From contig OU612065.1 in the NCBI GenBank assembly GCA_914767715.1, positions 34,534,001 through 34,598,000 of the forward strand: DNA of 64,000 nt. Reading direction: 5' to 3'. Numbering within the stretch: the first letter of the stretch is position 1; every line of letters starts with the position of its first letter. This document shows positions 1 to 10,762 of this stretch, piece after piece. The notes beneath the pieces were generated by a model. That model was given only the letters and a program-made list of their open reading frames with translations, ran no database searches and was not told the DNA's origin. The stretch comes from Membranipora membranacea (taxonomy: Eukaryota; Bryozoa; Gymnolaemata; Cheilostomatida; Membraniporidae). Both the position numbers and the translations under genes were made by a program.

Positions 1-1248
1 AAGCATTAGCGTAAACTATGTACATATGTTTCTCGACTTCAAATTTGGGTAACATTAGGGATTATGTGAGAGGTTACTGTAGTGTGATTGGTGTATGTTA
101 ACATGGCTTACTCAAATAGTGAGTGGTTGGAAGCTGTGATGAATGCAGCAGCCCAACACTATACACGGATACTGGCTGTGTCTAATAACAACTTTGAATT
201 GATTTTTAAATTGCTATGAACACTTATTTTTTGACCATCAATATTGTGATTCCGTGAGCTACTTGATGGCTTGTTCTTGTTCTTATTCTGGAGCAGTAAT
301 CGAGTTATCCGCAAAATTGTACTGCAAACATTAGCAGTAAAGCCAAGTTTAAAACCTTGCTTTTCTTATTTGAATCACGTCAGAATGAATGGCTTGCAAA
401 TTAGTGACAGCTGATTCTGAACAAAAATAGCATCAATCATTAAATGCAAATAATTATCCAATAGAGTGTGAATGGTTTTAATACTTCTGTAAACATTATA
501 TCGAGAAAAAAATGACTTTGGCATCTCAAGTTTCTTGCAAACTCTGATAAGACAAATAAATTTTGTGCTGTAGAGGGTAGAAAAGAACTGATGAGACTTT
601 CAGATACCTATATATTCACTTTATTGTTTCTTAGGCACCCTACATAGTATATAGATAAAAGAATATTGCGGACCAAATGTGTTCAATATAAAAATAAAGA
701 TGTTGGTTGCAACAAGGAGTTAACTCCTTGGTTGCAAGCACCAGAAACTACACACTTTACCAATCAAGCTCTTCGAGATTAAGTAGTTCTCCGTGTTGAC
801 AATAAAATATAAATAAGTACTACTATATAATATATATCTAAAATAGAAGGACTGATTAATATATAATTGTAGCCGGTCTTTATTTGAATAGACAAATTAC
901 AAAACTGTACCCACTGCTTAAGTTTGTCTGGAATGTTAAATGCGAAGAAAGATAGAGCCTGAAGGCTCAGCTTTATATAACTCTCACATCAAGATGTGAG
1001 GGTGGGTGTCTCAACCGCCGTCGATCAAGCTTGCTTTGGATGTTATCGATTCTGGTAAGATTGTCTTCTCCTGATATGAAGAAGGACAACTCCCAAAACA
1101 TAGTCATTAGCTTACAAGGAAAATGACTATAACCCAGCAGTGTTTGTTTCATCAAAAGGTGACAAACAGAAAGAAATTGCATAAGATATTTGGACAGTTA
1201 CTAGGGTAAAGACATAGATATTTTCTAGTTGGGTCACTTTACTCGTTT
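1..1248. other. 3' flank / untranslated DNA
   Basis: No exon with convincing splice signals or family similarity was seen. The part next to 1248 is probably the 3' untranslated region of the MGRN1-like gene (minus strand); the remainder is AT-rich and has no recognisable gene. Confidence 0.5.
879..884 (-). terminator. Possible polyadenylation signal of the MGRN1-like gene
   Basis: The reverse complement reads AATAAA, 365 bases beyond the TAG stop on the minus strand. Other AATAAA copies exist further out, so which one is used is inferred. Confidence 0.35.
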
Positions 1249-4200
1249 CTATGCTGCGTGTTCAGTGCCTTCGTCGATGACATGATCAGGGGTACCTGGT
1301 AGCATTGTCGTCTGTGACACTGCAGATAAAGCCAAGGTGTCATCTACTGAGGAATTACTGCCATCACTCTTTACACTTTCATTGTCTCCCTCAGCCTAAA
1401 AGATATATATACAGGTGCTTACTTTTTACTGGTTATTTCTCTAATATTTCCATTTTATTTACGTAGTAAGCTGATGTCTGTAATGAGCGATGGAGTGACC
1501 TACTAAACTAGGATCTAGATCTCCTGGGTATTTCAAAATACAGACCAGAGTGATAGTAAATGCTTATCAGAGATGCAATGAGTAGGAAAGTCATTGTGCG
1601 TACCTGACTTTTGGAGACGGCGGGAACTCCTGCAGATTTCGTTGGACTTGGAAGAGCTTCTTTTTTGGCCAATTCTGCCTTCTCAGTTTTATCATCAGAT
1701 TTCTCTGCTCCTTCAGCTAAAATAGTTTTTAGCCACAAATAAACACCGTGATGAATTGACCTCAAAAATGCGCCATTTAGTGAAACATAAGTCTCAACCA
1801 AAATGCTTACCCCAGAATGCGGATAATCGGTGTTGATCAACCTATGTAAGCTGAAGTCATAGAGCTATTATATACTCTTACATACTGTACTACTATATAC
1901 TATATAATAGCTGTATGGCTTAAATACACTGCTACCTCTATGATGAACAGATTGTTATTTATAAAGACAACTTAATTAATTTAATAATTAATTAATTTAT
2001 TAATTAATTAATTTAACAATGAAAATATTGGCGCAAATTTTTGATGATCACAGTCGCAAAAAATGGCACATGTAGTAAAATCGTTCTACAGTAATTTTGA
2101 ATGTTTTACTCCTATACTGTCTGTTTAACTTACCAGGTTTAACTTCAGTCTGATTATCATCTGTCTTGTCAGCTTCCTCAGTTCTCTTATCCTCCACATC
2201 TTCGGCAGCTGCTGTCGTGTCTTTGGACTCTTGATCCACTTCATCCCCATCAGCCTCAGATCCCTCTTTAGGCTTAGTATCATCAGTTGAGGGGGTGGTC
2301 TTGCTGTCCTCAGCTTCCTCTCCAGAAGCTGTTTGCTGGAGCTCAGTATCCGTTCTATTTTTCTCCTCATCCACTATGTCATCCTTATCCTTGTTTTTGT
2401 CTTTGAGAGTGATTTTAGAACCTGGGTGAAAGATTCAACAATAAATATACATAATCACTTTTATCTCATAAGAAAACTCACGTCCATTTATAGTCTCGAT
2501 ACCCTGTGATACCGTGATATGTTGCTTGGTTTTTTTGTTTTCAGTATCAGTACGGGTCTACGGACTGGATCCTGATGGGGCACAAGAGCATTTGAGGTCG
2601 GATGCTCTTCCTGACACCACCCTGATACGCAGGGTATTGAACACAGGACCTCTCAATTGAAAGCCCCATGCCTTACCCATTGCACCACGGCCGCTCTCAT
2701 AAACATTTAAAGTGTTTATAACTCGTTGACATTTTTGAAACTTGAATACTGAACAAGAAACCGAATAGAAAAGGATTGGACTCGATATTTGATGTTATTG
2801 TTGAAGAAAGGATTAGGTGGCACTCCCTGCTAGAGCCTGGTACCTTACGTGCGTACCGCCACTCATCCCTGAACATAACAGATAAGCAGATTGTTGTTGT
2901 TTCTGTTCTGTATTGTTGTCAACACATGCTTGCATGTGTAACAAACAAAACTATACCATAGTGATGATTGTTTTAGTGTTAGAGGAAATGTAACAGGTAT
3001 TTGTTGCAATCAATCAAGCTGATAAAATAGATAAGATCAGTTGCACAATGAGATGTGATGACGCTATCAGCGTTCCTGCGAAAATTATACTATTTATAAA
3101 TGTATTATAATCTCAAACGATTCATCAGATGACGGCCAAGTCTGTGACATTCCGCCTGCAGGATAGTCATGTGACATAGACGGTCTCTGCAGCACAGCGA
3201 TGGTGGTGGTGGTGCAGCCTTACATCAAGAAAGGCAACTCCCAGTGTTCTAGGTTATGGGATACCAAATAAAAGCCAGTGTTCCATTGAGCCCAAAATAT
3301 TTCCAAATTAGGAGTTTCAATTGTTTTGCCAATTTAGGTACTCAGACTGAGTGAATTAATTGCTGCATAGACAATGTATGCCTCAACTGTTTGCACATGC
3401 GTAAATTGATGGATTTGAAAATATATGTTTACCTTTGCTATCCTTCTTTTTACTCTTTTTACTTCTTCTCAGTGAACCTACAATAAATACATACTTTTAT
3501 TTGTGTATAACACCAGATCAATTTCTAGCGGAGACTATTATTTCAAAATCTTGCTGTTGGTGTTGATGACACTTCACACTTTTTGACAGGAGTGATGGTG
3601 CCAATGTTGCAAGTCAATACAAGTAATCACAGTCTTTCTTAATAACAATTTAACCCAGTTTTATTTTTTGTGTTTACTTTTGCAGAGTCAATGATCATAC
3701 ATGGTGTTTCGCTGTGCAAGGATGGGTATCCGGACAATTTAAGTAATAGTAGTTTTTGTGCAACAAAATTATATAAAAAACAGAGTTCAAGGAGAAAATA
3801 AGTTAAGACTAGCCAATGCGTCGGCTTTGATTGGCTGGTGGGTGGAAGACGGCCAATGCCAGGTCAAAGGGAACTTTCCTGTATATAGTGAATGCGAATA
3901 TAGTACAGTTCCACTTTCACTATCCCTCAAGATGCATTTTCAGTGACCTGACATTAGCTTTTCCCAAGCAAACAGCCAATCAAACCGGAGCCAATATGTT
4001 GGCTAGATAATTCTCTTCATAGTAATATATATGGAGGAGTCTTGACATCGCTAACTTACTGTATGAGGAGTTGAGCCTCTGTTTGGGATCAGCTGACTTA
4101 TTATAGTAACACGGTCCATTGAGGGCTTCTATCAGTGATATAGCCTCATATCCCTGAGGAACACCCTTCTGACTTACTCCCATATCATCTTCATCATCGG

Positions 4201-7200
4201 ACTGGGCCTACAACATGACAATCACAGGCTTTCATACTAGGCATTGCACAGAACTATATGAAGTAGCGAACAGCCTGAATATTAGACTTATGTTATACAC
4301 TCAAGAAACCGCTTGAATTCAAATTTCACTTAAGTAAGTTTAATAAATTATCTTCTAGTATGCAGCTGGTAGTTTAAACATGTAGTGATATATAAAAAGA
4401 GAAGATTCAATTGAAGAATTATTTTTAAATTTTACTCCTTTTTCACGTTCATCTACTGTAGTTGCAGAATATGGTATAGAGCATACACTCCACCAGTAAA
4501 CCAGTACACCAAAAAATCACCATTAATGCATTTGTTGGATATACAGAGGACGTGCCTTTATCAAAACAGTAGGATTTTTTTTATAAGTTAGCAATACATT
4601 GACATACATTAGTTTCTCGTTCGGGTTTATCTCCTTTCTTCCTGATAGCTCTGAGCTGTAGCAGAGCTCTGAATGGAGCTCGACAGATGGGACAGTTGTT
4701 AGCCTGATATCTGAGTGAGTTAGCACAGCCGTTACAGAGACACAGATGTCTACAGGGTAGTATGAGTGTGTCACGGATATCGGACATACATATAACACAC
4801 TCTGCTGTGTTATCCTCAAAATCATCCTCATCATCCATCTACAACAGAGAACAGCGCTACCTATAGTGTTTTTTGACAATTAAAAATGTGTCAGATTCAT
4901 TTGCAGTCTCAAATGAAGCTGAGATCATAATGCACTCGTGAGGATTATGGATAAGTCTCCAAAAACTTGCATTTTAAAAAAACATTTTGCTGATATCAAT
5001 GGTTAATATAACAGAATTCCTTAACCTGGGCAGAATCAACCAGAACCTGCCTATATATAATTGATTACAAAGAGAGCTAGGAAATTAAGATTTCTCTCTG
5101 GCCACATTGTTGTATAGGTTAGTCAGGTGTATGTACGACATAATCCATGAGCTGTGACAGCTAGTAAAATGTGGTGAGTCAAGAAGACTTCTTTGTGCGT
5201 CAAATAGCTTATATACAGTGAGACCAAGGAGGGTGGGATATACCCCTCCCACCCTCCCTGGTGAGACCAAGGAATGCTATTCATTGATCAGAACAATTAT
5301 AGAGAAAGCATAGAATTTGCAGCATCATCACAATAAATAAACACTAAAAGGTTACATCAGCAGAAGAGTTTCCATGTCTAAGCTTAGCTGAATGCAGTCT
5401 GAGCCCACCAGACTTTTGCACCCCGCCCGACGGCCCCCTGGCGAGGAAAAGTCTGAGAACAATGCAGGATTTTGCTAAAGTTGTCTGCTCCTGTAAAGTA
5501 CCAGTACTTAAGTGATCTTCTGAAACTGCAATATCTTTTGAGTCTTAATCATGCCACCTACTATATTGCTACAGGTATGAGAGTTTTCCAGTCTGACCCT
5601 GGAAAAAGTAGCCTCATTTATGGGCAATACCCATGAGCAGAGATATTCACTGCCAAGTAGTGAAGAAAAATCTCAACCAGAATACCTATCATTTTGAATA
5701 AGGGCGGTCATTCATCACATTGACAAAAGGTCATACAATGCTATATTCTTGAACCCTTAGGCTATATAAAGTAAATTTAATGTAGAAGTAATGAGAGGAA
5801 AAATCCAAGCAAATCTTGCAAAGTGCATAGACTAAGCTGCATGATAAAACTGACATAATGCTTTATAATTATTTATGCAAAGCAAAGCAGCTAAATAATC
5901 TGGCATATTGGCTTTGCAAGGCTAAGGAGCCAACTCTTTTTTTGACCCTACACTTTTGTGCATTGAGAGTTTGAGGTCTACCTTAGCGTGCTCATTTTCT
6001 TTATTTTCTATCCCGTAAAACTCTTGGAGAATATAGAGTAAGCCATCGACACATTGCTTCTGTTTTATAGTTTTTATACTATATCCATCATTCAGCTTCT
6101 CGAGTACACAAAACGTAATATGTGAGTGTCCAGCATGATCTACAATAGATATAAAAAAGTAACCTCAATATGAGCAGGAAACGAAAAATGAGTTTCAACC
6201 ACTTCCAGGTTTATGTAACACTCAGCACCTCGAGGCGCTGCCCCAGATGTAATGACGCAGCGTTGAGGGCGTCTTGTGAAGTTACATAGTTGCTAGCTGA
6301 TTAGACTTGTGAAAACATTATGAGCAATATCCTAAGTGACCAACTCCATGACAAAGTATGAACCCCTCAGCTATCAACATTTATAAAATGTGTTATCATT
6401 TACTCAACATGCAAAAAATTGGGTTTTTTTTCTGTTCCTCACCTCACTACACAGCTATATGCTAATTTTGATACTTAAAAAGTTTACACCTGCCCTAATG
6501 TCGTCGATTGCAAGAAATTCTGCTTCTTTTTTTTTGTAGGAAAAACCACAATCTATGGGATTAGATTGTTATAAGCCTGATTAATTTAAGGTACCTGGTT
6601 CCTTGTCAACAGTACATTGGATGACGATTGGGATTTCTTCTTTGTCTACAGAGTACGTCCACTGAAAATAACACAAAGAGAGGGATAAGTAGGATTACAC
6701 ATCAATGATTATAGTCATATATGGTTACCCAATGGCTGTCACAGAAAACCCGGATCTTCTTTTTTGCTACATCATCAAAGATTATTGTCTTGGACTAGAC
6801 TAAACTAATAGTCTCTATCTTTCCATCGGGAGGGTAGCCTGTTGGTTCAGTCTAGTCTTGGAGAATTGCCAAATAAGAACTATGCGGTCAAGAATGTATC
6901 TTACTTGAAATAGAAAAGACTTAAATCAGGAACTATTGCATAATTGACCATCGTCACACGTGTATAGCATGAGGCATATATTTCACCCCCAGTATACCCA
7001 AGCACATAACTACTAACTTAGCTCAGAATACGTAGATAATGATGGTAATAGACCATCATGTTCTCGTGTACCTGTGCAAACAATTCAAAGCAACGAAACA
7101 TCAATTTTCCCCAAAAGTTGATGCAAGAGAATAATGATTCCACTCTCCAAGTGGGATAACAAGGCACCTGCAAATGTGAAACATTCCCGCATTATTTCCC

Positions 7201-10200
7201 TTTCTGACAAAACCAAGCCATTGTGTAATACCAGCCAACAAGTCATAACTGCTTAGCCACTTAGTACACTTACGTCTTCATCAGGGAATTTCCCAGGTTC
7301 GATAATATGCAGGGATTGTGTGAAGACCTGATTAGCGGCTCTTTTATAAGTATACGTCTCCGAGCTCACACTTGGATCACGGGCTGTGTACCTGTCAAAA
7401 ATAATATACAGTCAGAAAATCTATCAGCTAGTCATCTTTAACAGGCGAAAAAACTTCATTTGAAGTTAAAAAATCAGGCATATCCATTGGAGTAGGCCTT
7501 GCCCTGAGCCCCTGACCCCTATGTGTTGGTTATACAGTATTCATACAGTATTCTGTCTAACTCGTTCCATTCATCACTGACTTATGATCCTTTGCAGCCG
7601 TGGAACTATGTAACAATGGGTATAAAAACTGTTTACAGCATATATATATATATATGATATACAAGCATTCATTTCATGTTGAGAGTACAGACACCTTATT
7701 TATTTATCATCACAGCAATCATTTACACACTCAAATATAATCATGATGAGGATGTATCAACTATATGTTTACTATTTATATCCAACTGGGCTAAACAACA
7801 ATCAAATACACAACAGGACTATGTGCATTTACTAGACCAGGGGAGATGTCAGAATGATAAAAACAAAAATTTTGAAAACCAAAATAATCATGACAATTTA
7901 ACTCGAAATTTTAGATAAAGGATAACTTACGTAGCCACACCATTTACCACTTCCTCTTTAGCGAAGTACATAACAGTGATATTACACGTGACGTCAGAGT
8001 CGAAGGTGAACTCTATATTATATCTACTATCGTCTTGTACCACCTCCGTCACAGCTGGGGGTCTCTCTCCCGCCTCCACATCTCTATCCTCATCCTCAGC
8101 TTCAGGGTCTGATTCCTCTTCTGTAAGTGAGGACGGGGTGGGTGGTTTAGGGGTTGCAGGTGGGGTGGGTGCAGGTGCATCTCCACCAGCGCCAGCACCT
8201 TCGGACGGCTCTGGGTCTACTCTACATATAGTTAGAGAGGTAACTGATCATATAATGGTTTCAGAACAAAGGCTGTCATCGTGATATCTGTCGATTGATT
8301 TCAGTTGGAACTTTATCATTTCCCCTCACTACATAAAGCATTGAGCTCCTTATTGATACAGCAATGGTGAAATATATCATTTTTTATATATATAGCCTCT
8401 GAAGGCATAGATTTAAAAGAAACAGATACCATATGACTCAGATCCTGAAACATGTACCCAGCTAAGTTTATTCGTGATCCCAGCTACAATGGTTTATAGT
8501 TGCTCCGCCTATAGAACGTAACTCATTGACAAACCTTGTTTGTCTTTGAGAAAGGGCGGGCTGAAGTAATTCTAACCAACCTTGTTTCACGTGTCAAGAA
8601 CCCATAGAACACAGCAGACCTAAAAACTTACTTGACAAGGCGGACTGTGTCTTTTCTAATATTGACTAGACTTCTCAGTGTTCTAGTAGGCTCATTGAGC
8701 TGAGGCGCAGGATAAGGAAACTGTGAAAAGTAACAACATGACAATCAGATACAGTACTTCTTATCTACATCTATCAGTGATCCGGGGGTCTTTCAATTAG
8801 TATGAGAAATCTAAATTATCACGATCACTTTGCTCAAATTCGCTAAATTACAATGTAGGCTATGTAGTTTCATCATAGAGTGAGCGACTAGTGAGCAAGA
8901 CCCTAGGGGTCTCCTTCACTCATTGAGTGAGCGACCAGATAGATATTTTGGCTGCTTTTAATTAAAACACCGCCTTTCCAGATAGATAGGTATTAATCAG
9001 ATGAAGAAGAGCCCAGTCTCATAACGGTGCGGCCTCTCCTTCATTCTAAGTCTCAGCATTTTTACATGTACATACTAAACAGGTTTGATATCAAATATTG
9101 TTTTGGTTGTCAATTATTGTATACGCTGGATAGCCTAGGGTAAAGCAGATTTGCTATTTGCTAAGCCTACCGACGCAAGGCATGAATAATCATGCTCTTT
9201 TTACTAGAACTACAGGTGTAATCAACAATACAAATATGTCTGTGGGACTAAACACAACAAGACATGCTAAGCAGAGCACTGCGCTTACAGTCTTCATGTA
9301 GTGTGGCGGCTAATGAGAAGAGAACTAACATGGTTTATTTAAAGATCCATACACTGAAATATGACAAGTTTAATGTCAAACTATCCAACTATGGAGAGGC
9401 AGCTGATAGGCTTAGGTCTATGTACACAAATTGAATGCTGGATGTCTCCATTCATACAATATTCACATGCAGACAGGTATGTTCTCTGTGTTGTACCAGA
9501 GATGGCTTAGGTATTAAACATTGCTGCACTTTATCTTCTTATGGTAGGTCTGGTTACAGAAATGTTATGGCGATTGATACGGGGAAAATGTTTTCGCAGA
9601 GACTCCCTACTGAGTACTGACTGACGGCACAAACTTACAGGCATCGGACGATTTCCGAGAAAGTTCAAGTCTGAGTTCTCTCCAAACAAAAATGCTTCAG
9701 GTTGCTGAGAATCGAATCGTTCACCTCCCATAATGAAGTGACTTCCAAAATAGTTTCCTAGACAAATAAATTGTACGATGAATATTCATAATGACAAAAC
9801 TTATGGTTCACAGTAACATTCAGGGTTCAGTTCTTGATTATGGTGACGGAAGTCAGCAATCAGCTTGCTATGTGAAATTCAAGGCCTACTATGTTGAAGC
9901 TCAATTGATCAAGACAGTCCCTATAGTGTAAGTGTTGATATGATCCACTCACTCACTCAGCAACACCAACACTTTCTCAATCCAGACTAGTCCATCATTG
10001 ATATGAAAGGCCACATACTTAATAAAATGTTCCTACTTCTTGATGTCAACTTAACCCATGGATCATAAATAAGTTATTCCATCCTTTATTCAATCACTTG
10101 TCAGACTCAGAGGGGAGAAGAAATATGTATTTGTTATATTAAAACAACACAGACAGAGACTTACCTGATTTTGGAGGCCATCTGTAGGCATTACTATTAG

Positions 10201-10264
10201 CTATGGCCACCTCTTGGACATTTTCATCATTTCTCTGAAAGATACTTGTTATCCTCTGACCCAT
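1249..10264 (-). CDS. MGRN1: Mahogunin/RNF157-type RING E3 ubiquitin ligase, 13 exons, complete
   Basis: A RING E3 ubiquitin ligase of the MGRN1/RNF157 family, acting at cytosolic and endosomal membranes. Coding exons, 5' to 3': 10264-10165, 9757-9639, 8720-8632, 8221-7931, 7391-7274, 6661-6595, 6139-5982, 4838-4608, 4207-4060, 3477-3433, 2421-2134, 1716-1604, 1395-1249. Together they total 1914 nt (637 aa) and every junction keeps phase with GT..AG borders. The start MGQR carries the Gly2 expected for N-myristoylation. Residues 28-100 match the family block (YRWPPKSG, FGENSDLNFLG, TLRSLVNIRKD), and the substrate-binding region continues through exon 7 (YNIEFTFDSD, IPIVIQ, HAGHSHITF). The RING is C3HC4: C328, C331, C343, H345, C349, C352, C363, C366, followed by FRALLQLRA. 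The tail (about 440-637) is acidic and low-complexity. Exon 4 carries an extra Pro/Glu-rich stretch. It could be called MGRN1 or RNF157; an invertebrate gene would be co-orthologous to both. Confidence 0.93.
1973..2016. repeat. AT-rich TTAATTAA simple repeat in an MGRN1 intron
   Basis: A run of TTAATTAA-type units, self-complementary and able to fold on itself. It lies between exons 11 and 12 of the MGRN1-like gene. No coding potential. Confidence 0.7.
2541..2697 (-). mobile_element. tRNA-derived SINE inside an MGRN1 intron
   Basis: Read on the minus strand, the element starts with GCGGCCGTGGTGCAATGGG. An A-box-like motif (TGGTGCAATGGGTAAGG, 2671-2687) is followed about 20 bases later by a B-box-like motif (GGTCCTGTGTTCAATACC, 2633-2650). 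That is the spacing of a tRNA-type RNA polymerase III promoter. A tRNA-unrelated body with GGTGTCAGGAAGAGCATCC follows, a motif type I recall from invertebrate SINE/LINE tails, and then an A-rich end. It shares the transcription direction of the host gene. No clear target-site duplication was found. It is not a functional tRNA gene: the anticodon arm does not pair cleanly and the acceptor 3' side is missing. Confidence 0.75.
5218..5272. repeat. GC-rich hairpin flanked by short direct repeats
   Basis: GGAGGGTGGG and CCCACCCTCC form a hairpin around ATATACCCCT. Both sides carry GTGAGACCAAGGA, like a 13-bp target duplication. A hairpin with almost the same stem occurs at 21590-21635, which suggests a tiny mobile or structured repeat family. 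It lies in an MGRN1 intron. Confidence 0.6.
5403..5457. repeat. GC-rich imperfect inverted repeat
   Basis: CAGACTTTT and AAAAGTCTG flank a very GC-rich core (CACCCCGCCCGACGGCCCCC), unlike the AT-rich surroundings. It lies in an intron of the MGRN1-like gene. Function unknown; possibly a remnant of a small foldback element. Confidence 0.4.
6213..6288. repeat. Imperfect inverted repeat, about 75 bp
   Basis: GTAACACTCAGCACCTCGAG at the left is matched in reverse complement by the right end (ATGTAAC/GTTACAT outer, GCGCTGC/GCAGCG inner). The unit folds as one imperfect hairpin and is more GC-rich than its intron. It is probably a degenerate foldback or MITE-like unit. Confidence 0.5.
6783..6862. 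repeat. Small element with terminal inverted repeats
   Basis: The left end (CTTGGACTAGACTAAAC) and the right end (GTTCAGTCTAGTCTTGGA) are inverted copies differing by one base plus end effects. The inner part includes GGGAGGGTAGCC, loosely like the hairpins at 5218 and 21590. No coding capacity; probably a short non-autonomous element in an MGRN1 intron. Confidence 0.5.
8781..8978. mobile_element. MITE-like element, copy 1
   Basis: Begins with CCGGGGGTCTTTCAATTA and ends near TTTAATTAAAACACCGCC, an imperfect inverted terminus. The inside shares CTAGGGGTCT and GAGTGAGCGA motifs with the element at 29196-29447. It lies in the intron between exons 2 and 3 of the MGRN1-like gene. No transposase is encoded, so it would be non-autonomous. 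Confidence 0.55.
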
Positions 10265-10762
10265 CTCTACTGACTTATTTGGCCATATGTATTAGATCTT
10301 GGTGTATTCAGGCAATACCTTCAGACATCATCACTAAATAAATTCCAGAAAAGCTCAGCACTAGAGAAATGATCAAATAAAAGAGTATATCTGATTGGCT
10401 TATATCTTTGGCCTTGACACTAAATCACAACAAACAATTCTGAAAAGAATTTCTTGGATTTTTATCCTGGTGAGTTATTCATGATTTTTGCACAATTTAT
10501 GGATCTATTCACTGCAGCTTTTTATGAAATGAATAAAATGTTATGTTTTGAGTTCTTTGCTTTTAGTTAACCATCCTCTTAAGATGCTAGAGGGTGTAAA
10601 AACCTTCATATATCTTCATCATGTCAACTCATGATAACCCACATTGTTTACAAAAATAAGCCAATCACATATCATATAACATGTTTACGTCATTCATTCC
10701 TCATCACTGTGTTTACATTTTCTTAGCTGATTAGTACTGAAGGAGAGAATTTGGAACAAAAC
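10265..10762. promoter_or_regulatory. Shared divergent promoter region of MGRN1-like and UBALD genes
   Basis: The start codons of two genes on opposite strands lie 498 bp apart with nothing coding between them. A CCAAT motif (AAGCCAATCACA) is near 10660. No strong TATA element can be assigned to either side. Bidirectional promoter use is inferred from geometry only. Confidence 0.55.

Noticed and set aside
2620-2697. A functional tRNA gene
   Set aside because: A- and B-boxes are present, but the anticodon arm and acceptor stem do not pair properly and a SINE body follows.
7079-7168. Open segment with AG/GT borders between MGRN1 exons 5 and 6
   Set aside because: Exon 5 joins exon 6 directly in phase and matches the family there (FPDED then WTYSVDKEEIPIVIQ); the segment has no similarity and is treated as intron.
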